From Planctomycetota bacterium (GTDB taxonomy: Bacteria > Planctomycetota > UBA1135 > GCA-002748355), in NCBI GenBank assembly GCA_002748355.1, contig PDSF01000049.1:1-64000 (forward strand): a stretch of 64,000 nt of DNA. Direction: 5' to 3'. Below, in pieces: positions 7,399-17,512 of the stretch. The position numbers and the translations under genes were made by a program. Every line of letters starts with the position of its first letter. Position 1 is the stretch's first letter. Under the pieces are notes generated by a model. That model was given only the letters and a program-made list of their open reading frames with translations, ran no database searches and was not told the origin of the DNA.

Positions 7399-10300
7399 TT
7401 AGCGCGGTTCGCTGCTTGCGATTCGGGTCCGCAGGTTATTGGTGAGCGCTTCGATGTTTGGTGGCCGAAGTAGGCTGGTGTGGTCCCCTTCGGTGAGTAC
7501 GATTTCCAAGTGATCGCCAATCAGCGCTTTCCAGCCGTAGTCGTGCTCGAAGTGGAGAGAATTACTGCCCCAGTTGTTTTCGTCTGTTGCCCGGCACAGG
7601 TAGACGGGGAGCTGCGGTGCACGGTAGCTCCGGGCCCACTTGGGGAGTTCCTGGCTGATCATGTCGAGGAAGATGCCTTGCTTTTCGCTGTCGCGGGTCG
7701 CGACCGCTTTGTCAGCTGCTTTCCTGGTCCGCAGTTGTCGTAGTAAGGCGAGTGGAGCTTTGCAGAGATACTTCCACCACTTCTTGCGGTAGCCGTTGGG
7801 GAGGATCGTATCGAAGAGCACCACACGTTCTACGATGTAGCCTTGCTCGCTCATGAGGCGGGCGACTTCCATCGCGATGATGCCGCCTAGGGATAGCCCT
7901 GCCAGCTGCAGCCTGCGTCCGGGAATTTCGCGCTGCAAGATGTCGACATAGGCCTTTGCGAGTCGGTCAATGGCGCTGCTCTGGAGGGTGTCGAGCTTGT
8001 CGGAGAGTACGTTTTCCTCCGCAGTATAGACACCGAAGACCGGCTGTTCCTCGCCCAGGCTTGCCGCGAAGTGAAGGTAGACTCCGACGCCGAGTAAGCA
8101 GTAGACGGGAGCTCCGTCGCCGAGGTGCTGGAGTGGGACCACTGCCGAACTCTTCTTCTTGGCGCCAGCGGCGATGTGCTCCGAGACACCGGCGATCGTT
8201 GGGTTGCCTAAGAAGGCGCCCAGGTCAATCAAGGTGCCCGTCGCCTCTTCGAACTCCGAAATGCTGCGGATGGCTAGTAGGGAGTCTCCGCCGAGTTCGA
8301 AGAAGTTGTCGAGGAGGTCGACGCTTGGGACCTTGAGTAGGCGCTTCCAGATGGCAGCCAGTAGGTAGGCAGAGTGCCCGGCTGCTTTCGGGAGATCCCG
8401 GAGTTCGCTATCGCTGGGCTTTGCCTGGGGGGCATTGTTGGGGCTGGGCCTTGCTGCCGAAGCCTGTGGCGCGGTGGAGCACAAGGATGCGAGCAGGCGG
8501 CTGGGGTCTTGGACGGCGTTCGTCAGGACCTCGAGCATGCCGTTCCGGAGCCACTCGATCGTTGACATGTGGAAGGTGTCGCTGTTGAAGGTCAGTCCAC
8601 CGAGTAAGCCGTCGATGCCTTCCATGAACCAGAGCCCGAGGTCTTCGGTGGCGCCGTCCTGGGATAGGTGCACGGCCTCGTGGTGGAGTTTGCCCCAGCG
8701 GCGCACTCGCTCTCGGGTGTCTTGGAAGGAGAACAGCGCATGGTAGAGGGTGGTCTTCTGTTGGTCCTCGCGCAAGGCGACGTCCTCGAGCATAACGTTC
8801 GAATGGTCGAGCCCGGCGGTGGCGGTTTCCCGGACCTGCTGGAGGAGGTCTAGGAAGCTGTCGTCAGCTGCGATGGTGAAAGGCAGCGGCAGGAGGCTAT
8901 TGCAGCAGCCCATCAGGCTCTCGGAACCCGGCGCCTCGCGGCCGCGCAGTGGAGTTGCTATGAGCAGTCGCTGGTAACTGGAGTAGTCGTAGAGAAGTGT
9001 CGTGTAGGCGGCCAGCAGCACGTGAAACATGGTGCAGCTGTTTGCGCTCGCGAATTCATGAAGGGCCTTGGTCTGTTCAGGCCCAATCGAGATCCACTCC
9101 GTGGAACCGCTTCCGGACATGGCGGATGTCCGGTCCTGGTCCATTGGCAGTGGCGATACTGCGCCGAAGTCCTCAAGGCGCGAGCGCCAGGCGGCACTTT
9201 CGGCACGCAGCTCGGGACTTGCCTGCACCTTGCAGTGCCAGCTGGTGAAGTCGCCGTAGCTGTACGGCAGCGCCGGCAGCTGGTGCTCTCGACCCTCGCT
9301 GTATGCCGCATAGATGGCCGCCATCTCTTGGTAAAAGACGTCGAGCGACCAGCCGTCCCAGATGATGTGGTGAGGCATGAAGAACAGCAGGTGCTCATCT
9401 GCTGCGAGCCGGTAGAGCTTGGCTACGAACAGTGGTCCCTGAGCGAGGTCAAAGGGACGCGCGATCGCGTCCTTCAGCTTCTGATTCAGGGTGACGCTGC
9501 GGGCTGGCTCGGGCAGCGACGAGAGGTCCTCCAGGCTCAATAGTTCGCCGCTGGCACTTGGGTGCACGACCATCTCCAGCACGCCGGCTACCCGCTCAAA
9601 AACGGTGCGAAGTGCAGCCTGCCGCTGGACGACCTCCCGCAGTGCCCGCTGCATTGCCTCCAGGTCGAATGGGCCGCGGAGTCGGTGTCCGGAAGGCTGG
9701 TTGTAGTGCGGCTGTCCCTTCAGCATCTGCTGCATGTACCAGATGCGGTCCTGGAGCTTGGTCACTGGAGCGCGGGCTTGCTCTGGACGGCGCTCTACCG
9801 GGATCGACGCGACCTTGTTCGAGCTTGCCTCGTGCAAAGTGAGGCTCAGCGCCTGCGGCGTTGGCGATTCGAAGACGCTCCTCATGGTCAATGAGCTATT
9901 CATGGCCCGGTTCAGCTCGGTGACCAAACGCGCCGCTAGCAGTGAGTGCCCGCCTGCTGCAAAGAAGTCGACGTTCGCACCGAGGGGACCGGTTCCCAAT
10001 AGCTTGCCCATCAGCTCTGCGACGAGTTGCGCCTCGTCCGAGAGTGCTGCGGCGTCGCCGCCCGCGTTTAGGTCCACGACGGGGGTTGAGGATGCGGAGC
10101 GCAGCGTGTTCCGGTCGAGCTTGCCATTTGGCAGCCGCGGGAGTCGGTCTCTTTGCACGACCTCGTGCGGCAGCATGTAGCGTGGCAGGGACACCTTCAG
10201 GTGCTGGATGATCTCGTCAGAACTGAGATCTTTGCTCGCTGCGATGTGTGCGACTAGCCGCTGCCCTTGGGCCTGATCTCCGGCAACGACGACAGCAGCT

Positions 10301-12942
10301 TCTGCTACGTCCGGGTGGGATAACAGCATCGACTCGATCTCGCCGAGCTCGATGCGGTAGCCTCGGAGCTTGACTTGATCGTCAGATCGGCCGAGGTACT
10401 CCAGGCTGCCGTCGGGGCGTAGCCGACCAAGGTCGCCAGTCCGGTAGTAGCGGCCGTGCACTAGGTGATCGACGAAGCGCTCGGCTGTCAGCTGGGCACG
10501 ATTGTGGTAGCCCAGGGCAAGGCCTGCTCCAGAAATGCAGATTTCTCCGGGGAATCCCGCTGGCAACGAGTTGCCGGCCTTATCCAGGATGAGGATCTGG
10601 GTCTGATCGATGGGCGTTCCCACGCGGGCCGCGGTCTCCGCTTCCGAGACCTCGGCGACGGTGGACCAGATGGTGGTTTCGGTGGGGCCGTAGAGGTTCC
10701 AGAGCGAGGCGACTCGCGGCAGCAGGTCGGCGGCCAGACTTTCGGGAAGGCGCTCTCCGGTGCACAGCGCCCGTAAGGAGCTATTGCCCGTCCAGCCGAA
10801 GTCGAGGAGCATCCTCCAGGTCGCGGGCGTGGATTGCAGGACGGTGATCTCGTGCTCGCGAAGCAGTCGGTCGAGTGCCGCAGGGTCTTCTGCTTCTACG
10901 CTCGTGGCGACTACGAGCCGTGCACCGTTGACCAGCGGTCCGAGCAGCTCATGCATCGAGATGTCGAAGGAGATCGTGGTGATGGCCAGCAGCGCGTCGT
11001 CCGGCCGTAGGCCCGGTCGCTTCCCGATGCTTCGTAGAAGGTTGTCCAGTGCCCGGTGCGGGATTCGGACGCCTTTGGGTGTTCCGGTCGAGCCAGATGT
11101 GTAGATCAGGAAGGCTACCTGTTCGGCTGCGATCTCTGGTAGCTCTACTGGCGTTGCCGTTGCACTCGAGGCGATGCAGACGATTCCTTCGGTCAGAGCT
11201 TCTTCACTGAGTTCGTCTCCGTCGACGATGGCTACAGTGCGAGAATCCTCCAACATGAAACGCAGGCGAGACGGGGGGAAGCTGGGGTCGAGCGGGAGAT
11301 GGGCCGCTCCGGCGAGGTGTATCGCGGTGATGCTGACGAGGAGCTGCGGGCTTCGCGGGGTGGCTACCCCGACGATGTCGCCTGGCTGGATACCCACTCG
11401 TAGGAGTTCGGCTGCGAGGCCGCGCGCTCGCGACAGCAGCTCTCGGTAGCTCAGTTGCTCGCCGTTACCTTCGACTGCGATTTTGTCCGGAGTCTCCGAG
11501 GCGTGGGCGAGCAAGCCCGTCAGCCACGTGCCGAGCGGCTTCTCTGCGGCGTGTCCTGCCCGCTCCTTCTCATTCGGTGCCGGTTCCGGACACAAGCGGA
11601 GTGCCGCGATCGCGTCGGTCGGGTGCTCAGCTGCCGCCAGGAGCAACTGCTCAAGGCCCTGCAACCAAGCGTCAATGATGGCCCGGTCGAACAGCGCATG
11701 TTGGAAGGTGGCTTCGATGGTCATGCCATCACTGTCTGGCGCCACGTTTAGGAATAGTTCGAATGCGTCGGCGGCGCGTGGTACAGCACGAACGGTGCCT
11801 ACAGCGTTGCCGATTCGGACTTCCTCTAGGGCTTGGTCGACGTTGACGACCACTGGAACCAGAGGCACCCGCGCCGGGTCGCCACTGAGCCCCAGGTCTC
11901 GAACCAGTTCTCCGAATCCGAAATCGTAGTGCTCGGTCGCGTCTAGAATCGCTGAACGAGCGTCGGTCACCAGGTGCGAGAAGGGGGCGGTGCTGTCGAT
12001 GGAAAGGCGGAGAGGGAGCAGCTGGACGCAGTGGCCGACGAGCTGTGGGCGGTTTTCGATCCCCTGGCGTGCCACAGGCATGCCGATCGTTAGGTCGCTG
12101 TGCTCGGTCAAGCGGTAGAGCAAGGTGGCTACGCCTGCGATAAGGACAGAGACCGTGCTCGATCGCGTTTGGGAAGCCAGAGCCTCGATTCGCGAGAGTT
12201 GTTTGGCGTCGAAGCGATGGGAGGTGAAGCCCGCCTGGAAGCTTCGAGTCGCGTTGCGTGCGCGATCGGTTGGCAGTTCAAGTGGGGCCGGAGGTGGATC
12301 ACCGAGCGTAGCGCGCCACCACGACGCCGAGTCGGACACGGTTTCGGATGCTTGCCGTTCTTCCGCGTAGTCGGCAAACGATGGCGCTGCTGGGAGAATG
12401 CTCTCGTCCTCACGTTCGTAGAACTTCTGCAGTTCTTCGAGGATGACATGGAAGGACCAGCCATCACAAACCGCGTGGTGTGCCAGCAGCAGTAACTGCG
12501 CGTGATCGGCATCTATGTCGATCCAGAACGCCCGGAATAGTGGGCCGTGGCTCAGCGACATTGGCGTCTGCATCAGCGTCGTCTGCCACTGCTGCATGGC
12601 CTCTCGGCGCAGTTCTCCTGTTTCCCCTGATACTTCGATGCGCTCTAAGGCGATAGCTGCGAGATCATTGATGCATTGCTTGTCGAGGTCTGCAGAGAAG
12701 GTCGTTCGCAGTGCGTCGTGTCGCGCGACCACCTGCTGCAGTGCTCGCTCTAGCCGCTCGGGGTCCACCGAACCCAGCAGAGAGATGACTACGGCCTCGT
12801 TGTAGGCGCAGTTGGCGTTGTCGCTGAGTGCGGCTGCTGCCAGGATCTCGCGCTGCTCCTCCGTCGTCGGAGCAAGCTTCGAGATGGGGGCGCCTGCGAA
12901 TGGGTCGTATTCAGAAGGGGGCATTTCGGTGGGGCCGTTCAT
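7399..12942 (-). CDS. Non-ribosomal peptide synthetase, C-A-T-C-T-TE
   Basis: The 1847-residue protein is a peptide assembly-line enzyme. Domains in order: condensation (HHAVCDG at about residues 155-161), adenylation (YTSGSTGTPKGV, near 610), carrier (FFAAGGHSLLAAR, near 1010), second condensation (HHIIWDGW), second carrier (FFELGGDSLLAIR, near 1560) and a C-terminal thioesterase (GLSLGG nucleophile elbow; GDH near the end). Aligning the A domain by eye to GrsA gives the pocket residues D-I-H-Q-C-G-L-I-W-K, close to the glycine code DILQLGLIWK. The second module has no A domain, so its carrier must be loaded in trans or by the first A domain. The gene follows the PKS/aminotransferase gene by one base. 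The thioesterase implies that this is the last enzyme of the line. Confidence 0.93.
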   Translation of the reverse strand: MNGPTEMPPSEYDPFAGAPISKLAPTTEEQREILAAAALSDNANCAYNEAVVISLLGSVDPERLERALQQVVARHDALRTTFSADLDKQCINDLAAIALERIEVSGETGELRREAMQQWQTTLMQTPMSLSHGPLFRAFWIDIDADHAQLLLLAHHAVCDGWSFHVILEELQKFYEREDESILPAAPSFADYAEERQASETVSDSASWWRATLGDPPPAPLELPTDRARNATRSFQAGFTSHRFDAKQLSRIEALASQTRSSTVSVLIAGVATLLYRLTEHSDLTIGMPVARQGIENRPQLVGHCVQLLPLRLSIDSTAPFSHLVTDARSAILDATEHYDFGFGELVRDLGLSGDPARVPLVPVVVNVDQALEEVRIGNAVGTVRAVPRAADAFELFLNVAPDSDGMTIEATFQHALFDRAIIDAWLQGLEQLLLAAAEHPTDAIAALRLCPEPAPNEKERAGHAAEKPLGTWLTGLLAHASETPDKIAVEGNGEQLSYRELLSRARGLAAELLRVGIQPGDIVGVATPRSPQLLVSITAIHLAGAAHLPLDPSFPPSRLRFMLEDSRTVAIVDGDELSEEALTEGIVCIASSATATPVELPEIAAEQVAFLIYTSGSTGTPKGVRIPHRALDNLLRSIGKRPGLRPDDALLAITTISFDISMHELLGPLVNGARLVVATSVEAEDPAALDRLLREHEITVLQSTPATWRMLLDFGWTGNSSLRALCTGERLPESLAADLLPRVASLWNLYGPTETTIWSTVAEVSEAETAARVGTPIDQTQILILDKAGNSLPAGFPGEICISGAGLALGYHNRAQLTAERFVDHLVHGRYYRTGDLGRLRPDGSLEYLGRSDDQVKLRGYRIELGEIESMLLSHPDVAEAAVVVAGDQAQGQRLVAHIAASKDLSSDEIIQHLKVSLPRYMLPHEVVQRDRLPRLPNGKLDRNTLRSASSTPVVDLNAGGDAAALSDEAQLVAELMGKLLGTGPLGANVDFFAAGGHSLLAARLVTELNRAMNSSLTMRSVFESPTPQALSLTLHEASSNKVASIPVERRPEQARAPVTKLQDRIWYMQQMLKGQPHYNQPSGHRLRGPFDLEAMQRALREVVQRQAALRTVFERVAGVLEMVVHPSASGELLSLEDLSSLPEPARSVTLNQKLKDAIARPFDLAQGPLFVAKLYRLAADEHLLFFMPHHIIWDGWSLDVFYQEMAAIYAAYSEGREHQLPALPYSYGDFTSWHCKVQASPELRAESAAWRSRLEDFGAVSPLPMDQDRTSAMSGSGSTEWISIGPEQTKALHEFASANSCTMFHVLLAAYTTLLYDYSSYQRLLIATPLRGREAPGSESLMGCCNSLLPLPFTIAADDSFLDLLQQVRETATAGLDHSNVMLEDVALREDQQKTTLYHALFSFQDTRERVRRWGKLHHEAVHLSQDGATEDLGLWFMEGIDGLLGGLTFNSDTFHMSTIEWLRNGMLEVLTNAVQDPSRLLASLCSTAPQASAARPSPNNAPQAKPSDSELRDLPKAAGHSAYLLAAIWKRLLKVPSVDLLDNFFELGGDSLLAIRSISEFEEATGTLIDLGAFLGNPTIAGVSEHIAAGAKKKSSAVVPLQHLGDGAPVYCLLGVGVYLHFAASLGEEQPVFGVYTAEENVLSDKLDTLQSSAIDRLAKAYVDILQREIPGRRLQLAGLSLGGIIAMEVARLMSEQGYIVERVVLFDTILPNGYRKKWWKYLCKAPLALLRQLRTRKAADKAVATRDSEKQGIFLDMISQELPKWARSYRAPQLPVYLCRATDENNWGSNSLHFEHDYGWKALIGDHLEIVLTEGDHTSLLRPPNIEALTNNLRTRIASSEPR

Positions 12943-12943
12943 C

Positions 12944-15900
12944 TCAGAGGGGAGGATCTTGCTCCGGAAGCTCGCGGTACCGGCCTGGCTGCTCTTCGTC
13001 AGGGACGAACCATGCTACCGTGCCGTCTGGGCGCCGACCTAGCCGCGCTCCTGGAACCGGCGCCGCTGGGCCTTTTTCAGGTGTGGGCGCCGCCTCCGAC
13101 TGGAGTAGGCCAACCTGCATCAGTTGGCTCACGACCTCGGACAAGGCTTGGACGAAGCTGTCCAGCTCGGCTTCGCTGTGGCTGGTGGTCAGGAAGAAGG
13201 GGAAGCCCTCCCAGATGTGGAAACCGCGATGGCGTAAGCCCGCGTAGATCAAACTTGACCACCGTTGGCCGTTTGCCACGCGCATGTAGGCCACAGAGTA
13301 GAAGGACTCGACTTGCACCGGTGCATTCAGGCGCTGCATTTCGGCGTTGATCGTTTCCGTCAATCGGGTCATCCGCTGCCCACGCTCGGCCTGAAGCTCC
13401 GGCCCCGCTGCACGTAGGCGGCGGAGCACCGCGCGTGTCGCAGCTAGGGCGATGGGGTGGCGGACGAAAGTTCCGGCGAAGAAGGTAACCCCGACTTCAG
13501 GGATGCTGTCGTCGCCGAACTGCCACGCCCCGCCGTCCAAAGTGTCGAGGAAGCGATGACTCCCCGCGACGATGCCGATTGGGTAGCCGCCGCCGAGGAC
13601 CTTGCCGTAGGTGCTCATATCCGCGTCGATGCCGTAGAGGGCGCGGATGCCGCCGGGGTGGGTGCGGAAGCCGGTGACGACTTCGTCGAAGATGAGCGCG
13701 CTATCCTGCTCCTTGGTGATGAGGCGCAACTTGTGGAGGAACTCCTTCGGTTGCAGGGACGGCCGCCGGCTCTGCACAGGTTCGACGAGGACGCCCGCGA
13801 GCTGAGATCCGAGTTTCTCGATTTGTGCCAAGCTGGCGTCTTCACCGTAGGGGAGGACGATCACTTCGCCGACATGGCTGCGCGGGATCCCAGGGGCGCC
13901 CGGCATACCGCGGCCGCCGGGGCCGGGGCGCACGACGACCTGGTCGTTCACGCCGTGGTAGGCACCTTCGAACATGACGACCTTGTCGCGTCCGGTCACG
14001 GTGCGGGCGATTCGGAGTGCTGCCATGACGGCTTCGGAGCCGGTATTGGCGAAAGTGATGCGCTCGTTACCTGTCAGTTCGCAGAGTAGCTGTGCGACCT
14101 CGCCGGTGAGTGCCGACAGGGGACCGATCTCGATTCCCTTGTCCAGCTGTTCTCGAACGGCCTCAGTAACGAAGTCGGGCGAGTGGCCAAAGAAAACCGA
14201 GCCGTAGCCATTGGTGAAGTCTACGTATTCGTTGCCGTCGATATCCCAGAGTCGAGAGCCGCGCGATCGTTCTGTGACGATGGGATAAACAATCTCCTTC
14301 CACGCCGGATCGAAGCCTGAGACCACCCGCGGATCCGCCAGTTTTTCGCGGTTTGCCTGCACCGAGGCCTTGGAGCCGGCTGTGCGAGTTGCGTAGTCAC
14401 GGAAGAAGTCCGCGAGGAAGTCTCGTTGCTCGGGGCTCAAGCCGTCGAGCGTGTCCGTCGACCGCTCGATCTTGGTGCTCGGCCCGGAACGTGACGGCAT
14501 GCCGCCTTCCGTCGGCTCATCGTTTGGCTGCTCGTTCGGCTCGGGCTCGGGAGAGTCTTCGCTGCTTGTTTCGGTCGAAGCCGCTGTATTCGCGCCTAGC
14601 CAGGTGCTCAGCGCCCGAGGTGAGCTGTGCCGCTCCATCAGGTCGCGGAAGGTCACTTCGCATTCGAACTCCCGGCGCAGGGCGATGGCCAGCTGCGTGA
14701 GGTCGAGGGAATCGAAGTCCAGCGCTGCCCAAGCTTCGTCGGAGTCCACGCAGAGTTCGATGCCCGAAGCCTGTTCGATAACGTCTCTGAGTCGATCGGG
14801 TATATCGGACGGGCTCTTGGAGCTACTGGAAGCTTCGCCAGCGAGGGGATCGTCGCTTTGACTTGCTTCTGTTGGTCGCCGTTCTCCGGGCTCGACCCAG
14901 TGTCGGGTCCTGGCGAAGGGATAGGTGGGCAGCGAGATGCGTTGCGCATCCTGGTGCGCCGCTGCGGGCTTCGCGAACTCCACGCCGTGTGCCCAAGCTT
15001 TAGCGACGGCTTGCAGTGTCTCAGCGAAGGCATTGCCAAAGCCCGAGTTCGGCAAGGTGGCGATTGGGCTGCGGCTGGCTGCGACCGGGTGGAGCATTGC
15101 GAGGGCGCTGAGAGAGCCGCCAGGGCCTACTTCGAGCAAGACGCCGTCGTTGAGGGCGGAGAGACTGTCCAGGGCGTCGGAGAAGCGAATGGGCTCTGAG
15201 ATGATGCGCGCCCAGTAGCCTGGGTCGGTGGCCTCAACGTCGGTCAACACTTTGCCGAGCGAAGCAGAAATCAGGCGACGACTTGGCGCGCGGAGTTCGA
15301 GCTGTTTGATCTCCCCTTCGAGCGCCTCGGCGCAGGCCGACATCAAGGGGGAATGGAAGGGATGGTCTCCGTTCAGAGATTCGACCCGGATACCGGCCTG
15401 TTGTAGTTGAGCTACGAGCTTGTCGACAGCGTCTGGGGTGCCGGCTAAGGCGAGTACATCCCGGGCGTGCACAGCCGCGATGCTTACGCCATCGTGGGCG
15501 ATTTCGTTGAGTTCTGCCTCTGTGCAGTAGGCGGTGACGAGTCGACCCTCTAGGGCCGCTTCGGATTGTGCTCCCAAAGCTAGTAGCAGTTGGATGGCGT
15601 CGCGCAGGGAGAAGATGCCGGCGCAGGTGCCAGCTGTGAACTCTCCGAGGCTGCAGCCGAGCAGGGCATCCGCTTGCAGTCCCTGCGCTTCGAGTGAACG
15701 CGCGAGCGCGTATTCGAATATGAATAGCGCCGGCTTCGCGATCCGTAGGTCGCGGATATCGGCCTCGGCGCTTGGACACAAAAGTGCGTCCTCGATATTC
15801 CCTCCCCCGAGCTCGCGCACGATCGTTAGGCAGCGATCGATCTCGGCGCGGAAGTTCGGGTCGGCTTCATAGAGCGCGGCCGCCATCCCTGCTCGTTCCA

Positions 15901-17512
15901 CACCCAGGCCGGGGAAGGTGAAATACAGCGAGCGGCTGTGTTCTGCGACCTGCTCGGCGCATGCTTGGGGCCACTCGCCAGCGGCCTCGTCCGCCGTGAG
16001 CACGAAGGCTGCGCGCTGCGGCAGTTGTTTGCGTCCGGCTCGGAGAGTGAACGCTGCGTTTCGGAGGGTTCCTGGCTCGCCTATTTGCTGCGCGAGCTGC
16101 GCACGAGCTGCCGTGATGAGTTCTCCGAGCGCGGCCGGAGTTTTCGCGGAGAAGCAGAGAAGCTCGGCTGCTGTGCCCGTGGTGCTTGCCGTCGAATGTG
16201 CTGCGGGTGGCTGCTCTAGGACGACGTGGGCGTTGGTCCCGCCGACGCCGAAGGAGCTGACCCCGGCGCGCCTGGGATAGTCCTGTTCGGGCCATCGTCG
16301 TGCGGTCGGCGAGACGTAGAACGGTGTGCGTTCCAGCTGCAGGCGAGGGTTCGGGGTCTGGAAGTGGAGGGTTGCAGGGATCACCCCGTGCTTGACGGCC
16401 AGTGCTCCCATAAGGAAGCCCGTGACTCCTGCAGCATGCACTAGGTGGCCGACTCCGCTCTTCACCGAGCCGAGTGCGCAGGCCGTCTCGCAGCCCTCGA
16501 AGACCCGGGCGAGTGCCGCGACCTCGATGGGATCTCCCATCGGAGTTGCCGTACCGTGTGTTTCGATGTACCCGATGGTCGAGGGGGAGACCTCTGCGTG
16601 CTCGTAGGCGGCGCGCAGGACCTCGGCTTGGCCGCCAAGGCTGGGGGCCGAGAAGCTGACCTTGTCCCCACCGTCGTTATTGACCGCGAAGCCGCGCATG
16701 ACTGCGTGGATTTGGTCTCCGTCGCGTAGCGCGTCCTCGAGTCGGCGTAAGACGACGACGGCGGCGCCGTCGCTGAAAGTCGTGCCGGTGCCGTCGGCGT
16801 CGAAGGGCTTGCAGTGACCGTCACGGGAGAGCATGCCGCCGGCCTCGTAGCGGTAGCCGGCCATGGTAGGCACCGTGATCGAAGCGCCGCCAGCAAGCAC
16901 GAGGTCGCAGGAACCGTTGAGCAGGGCCTTCGCTGCTTCGACGATGGCGACGAGCGAGGTTGAGCAGGCAGAACTCAAGGTTGCACTAGGGCCGTGGAGG
17001 TCGAGCTTGTGCGAAATTCGAGTCGCCAGGAAGTCTGGCTCGTTGGCGAGCGAGGTCGCGAAGTCCCCGAAGCTTTCGACGACGTCTGGCCGGGAGTCCA
17101 GGCAGTGGCGCCGGTATCGGTTCCAGTTGGCGCCGAGGTAGATTCCGACGCGGCTGTCGGTGCTGCCGCCGCCGCAGTGCCCGCTATCCTCAAGTGCGGC
17201 GTAGGCCAACTCCAGTAGCACCCGCTGTTGCGGATCCATGACCTGGGCTTCCATCGGGCTTATCCCGAAGAATGCCGCGTCGAAGCGGTCGAAGTCGGGC
17301 ATCACACCGCGGAAGGGGACGTAGGCCGGATCTTGTCGTAGCTCTTCGGGGATCGACGGGTCGAGTTCCTCTGCTGGGATTGCCTTCGCGCCTTCGCGAG
17401 CGTTAAGCATGTTTTGCCAGAGTGTGTCGACGTCCCGCGCGCCGGGAAACCGGCCCGCCATCCCCACCAGCGCGATTGCATGCTTCGGCAGCTTCTTGTT
17501 GTCGTGGCTCAA
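12944..17512 (-). CDS. Type I polyketide synthase with fused aminotransferase, KS-AT-ACP-AMT
   Basis: The 1522-residue protein extends the chain by one malonate-type unit and then aminates it. The ketosynthase (about 10-435) keeps the triad: Cys in SSACSTSL, His in THGTATPMGDP and His in GHLVHAAG. The acyltransferase (about 530-830) has the GCSLGEF serine elbow and an HPFHS motif, as in malonyl-CoA-selective domains. The carrier (about 900-970) has FDSLDL. The last 400 residues are a class III, glutamate-1-semialdehyde-type PLP aminotransferase (NTGSEAVMAALR; Lys in YGKVLGGGYPIG). No KR, DH or ER is present, so the beta-keto group is the expected aminotransferase substrate, as in MycA of mycosubtilin. 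It overlaps the upstream A-T gene by 4 bp. Confidence 0.93.
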   Translation of the reverse strand: MSHDNKKLPKHAIALVGMAGRFPGARDVDTLWQNMLNAREGAKAIPAEELDPSIPEELRQDPAYVPFRGVMPDFDRFDAAFFGISPMEAQVMDPQQRVLLELAYAALEDSGHCGGGSTDSRVGIYLGANWNRYRRHCLDSRPDVVESFGDFATSLANEPDFLATRISHKLDLHGPSATLSSACSTSLVAIVEAAKALLNGSCDLVLAGGASITVPTMAGYRYEAGGMLSRDGHCKPFDADGTGTTFSDGAAVVVLRRLEDALRDGDQIHAVMRGFAVNNDGGDKVSFSAPSLGGQAEVLRAAYEHAEVSPSTIGYIETHGTATPMGDPIEVAALARVFEGCETACALGSVKSGVGHLVHAAGVTGFLMGALAVKHGVIPATLHFQTPNPRLQLERTPFYVSPTARRWPEQDYPRRAGVSSFGVGGTNAHVVLEQPPAAHSTASTTGTAAELLCFSAKTPAALGELITAARAQLAQQIGEPGTLRNAAFTLRAGRKQLPQRAAFVLTADEAAGEWPQACAEQVAEHSRSLYFTFPGLGVERAGMAAALYEADPNFRAEIDRCLTIVRELGGGNIEDALLCPSAEADIRDLRIAKPALFIFEYALARSLEAQGLQADALLGCSLGEFTAGTCAGIFSLRDAIQLLLALGAQSEAALEGRLVTAYCTEAELNEIAHDGVSIAAVHARDVLALAGTPDAVDKLVAQLQQAGIRVESLNGDHPFHSPLMSACAEALEGEIKQLELRAPSRRLISASLGKVLTDVEATDPGYWARIISEPIRFSDALDSLSALNDGVLLEVGPGGSLSALAMLHPVAASRSPIATLPNSGFGNAFAETLQAVAKAWAHGVEFAKPAAAHQDAQRISLPTYPFARTRHWVEPGERRPTEASQSDDPLAGEASSSSKSPSDIPDRLRDVIEQASGIELCVDSDEAWAALDFDSLDLTQLAIALRREFECEVTFRDLMERHSSPRALSTWLGANTAASTETSSEDSPEPEPNEQPNDEPTEGGMPSRSGPSTKIERSTDTLDGLSPEQRDFLADFFRDYATRTAGSKASVQANREKLADPRVVSGFDPAWKEIVYPIVTERSRGSRLWDIDGNEYVDFTNGYGSVFFGHSPDFVTEAVREQLDKGIEIGPLSALTGEVAQLLCELTGNERITFANTGSEAVMAALRIARTVTGRDKVVMFEGAYHGVNDQVVVRPGPGGRGMPGAPGIPRSHVGEVIVLPYGEDASLAQIEKLGSQLAGVLVEPVQSRRPSLQPKEFLHKLRLITKEQDSALIFDEVVTGFRTHPGGIRALYGIDADMSTYGKVLGGGYPIGIVAGSHRFLDTLDGGAWQFGDDSIPEVGVTFFAGTFVRHPIALAATRAVLRRLRAAGPELQAERGQRMTRLTETINAEMQRLNAPVQVESFYSVAYMRVANGQRWSSLIYAGLRHRGFHIWEGFPFFLTTSHSEAELDSFVQALSEVVSQLMQVGLLQSEAAPTPEKGPAAPVPGARLGRRPDGTVAWFVPDEEQPGRYRELPEQDPPL

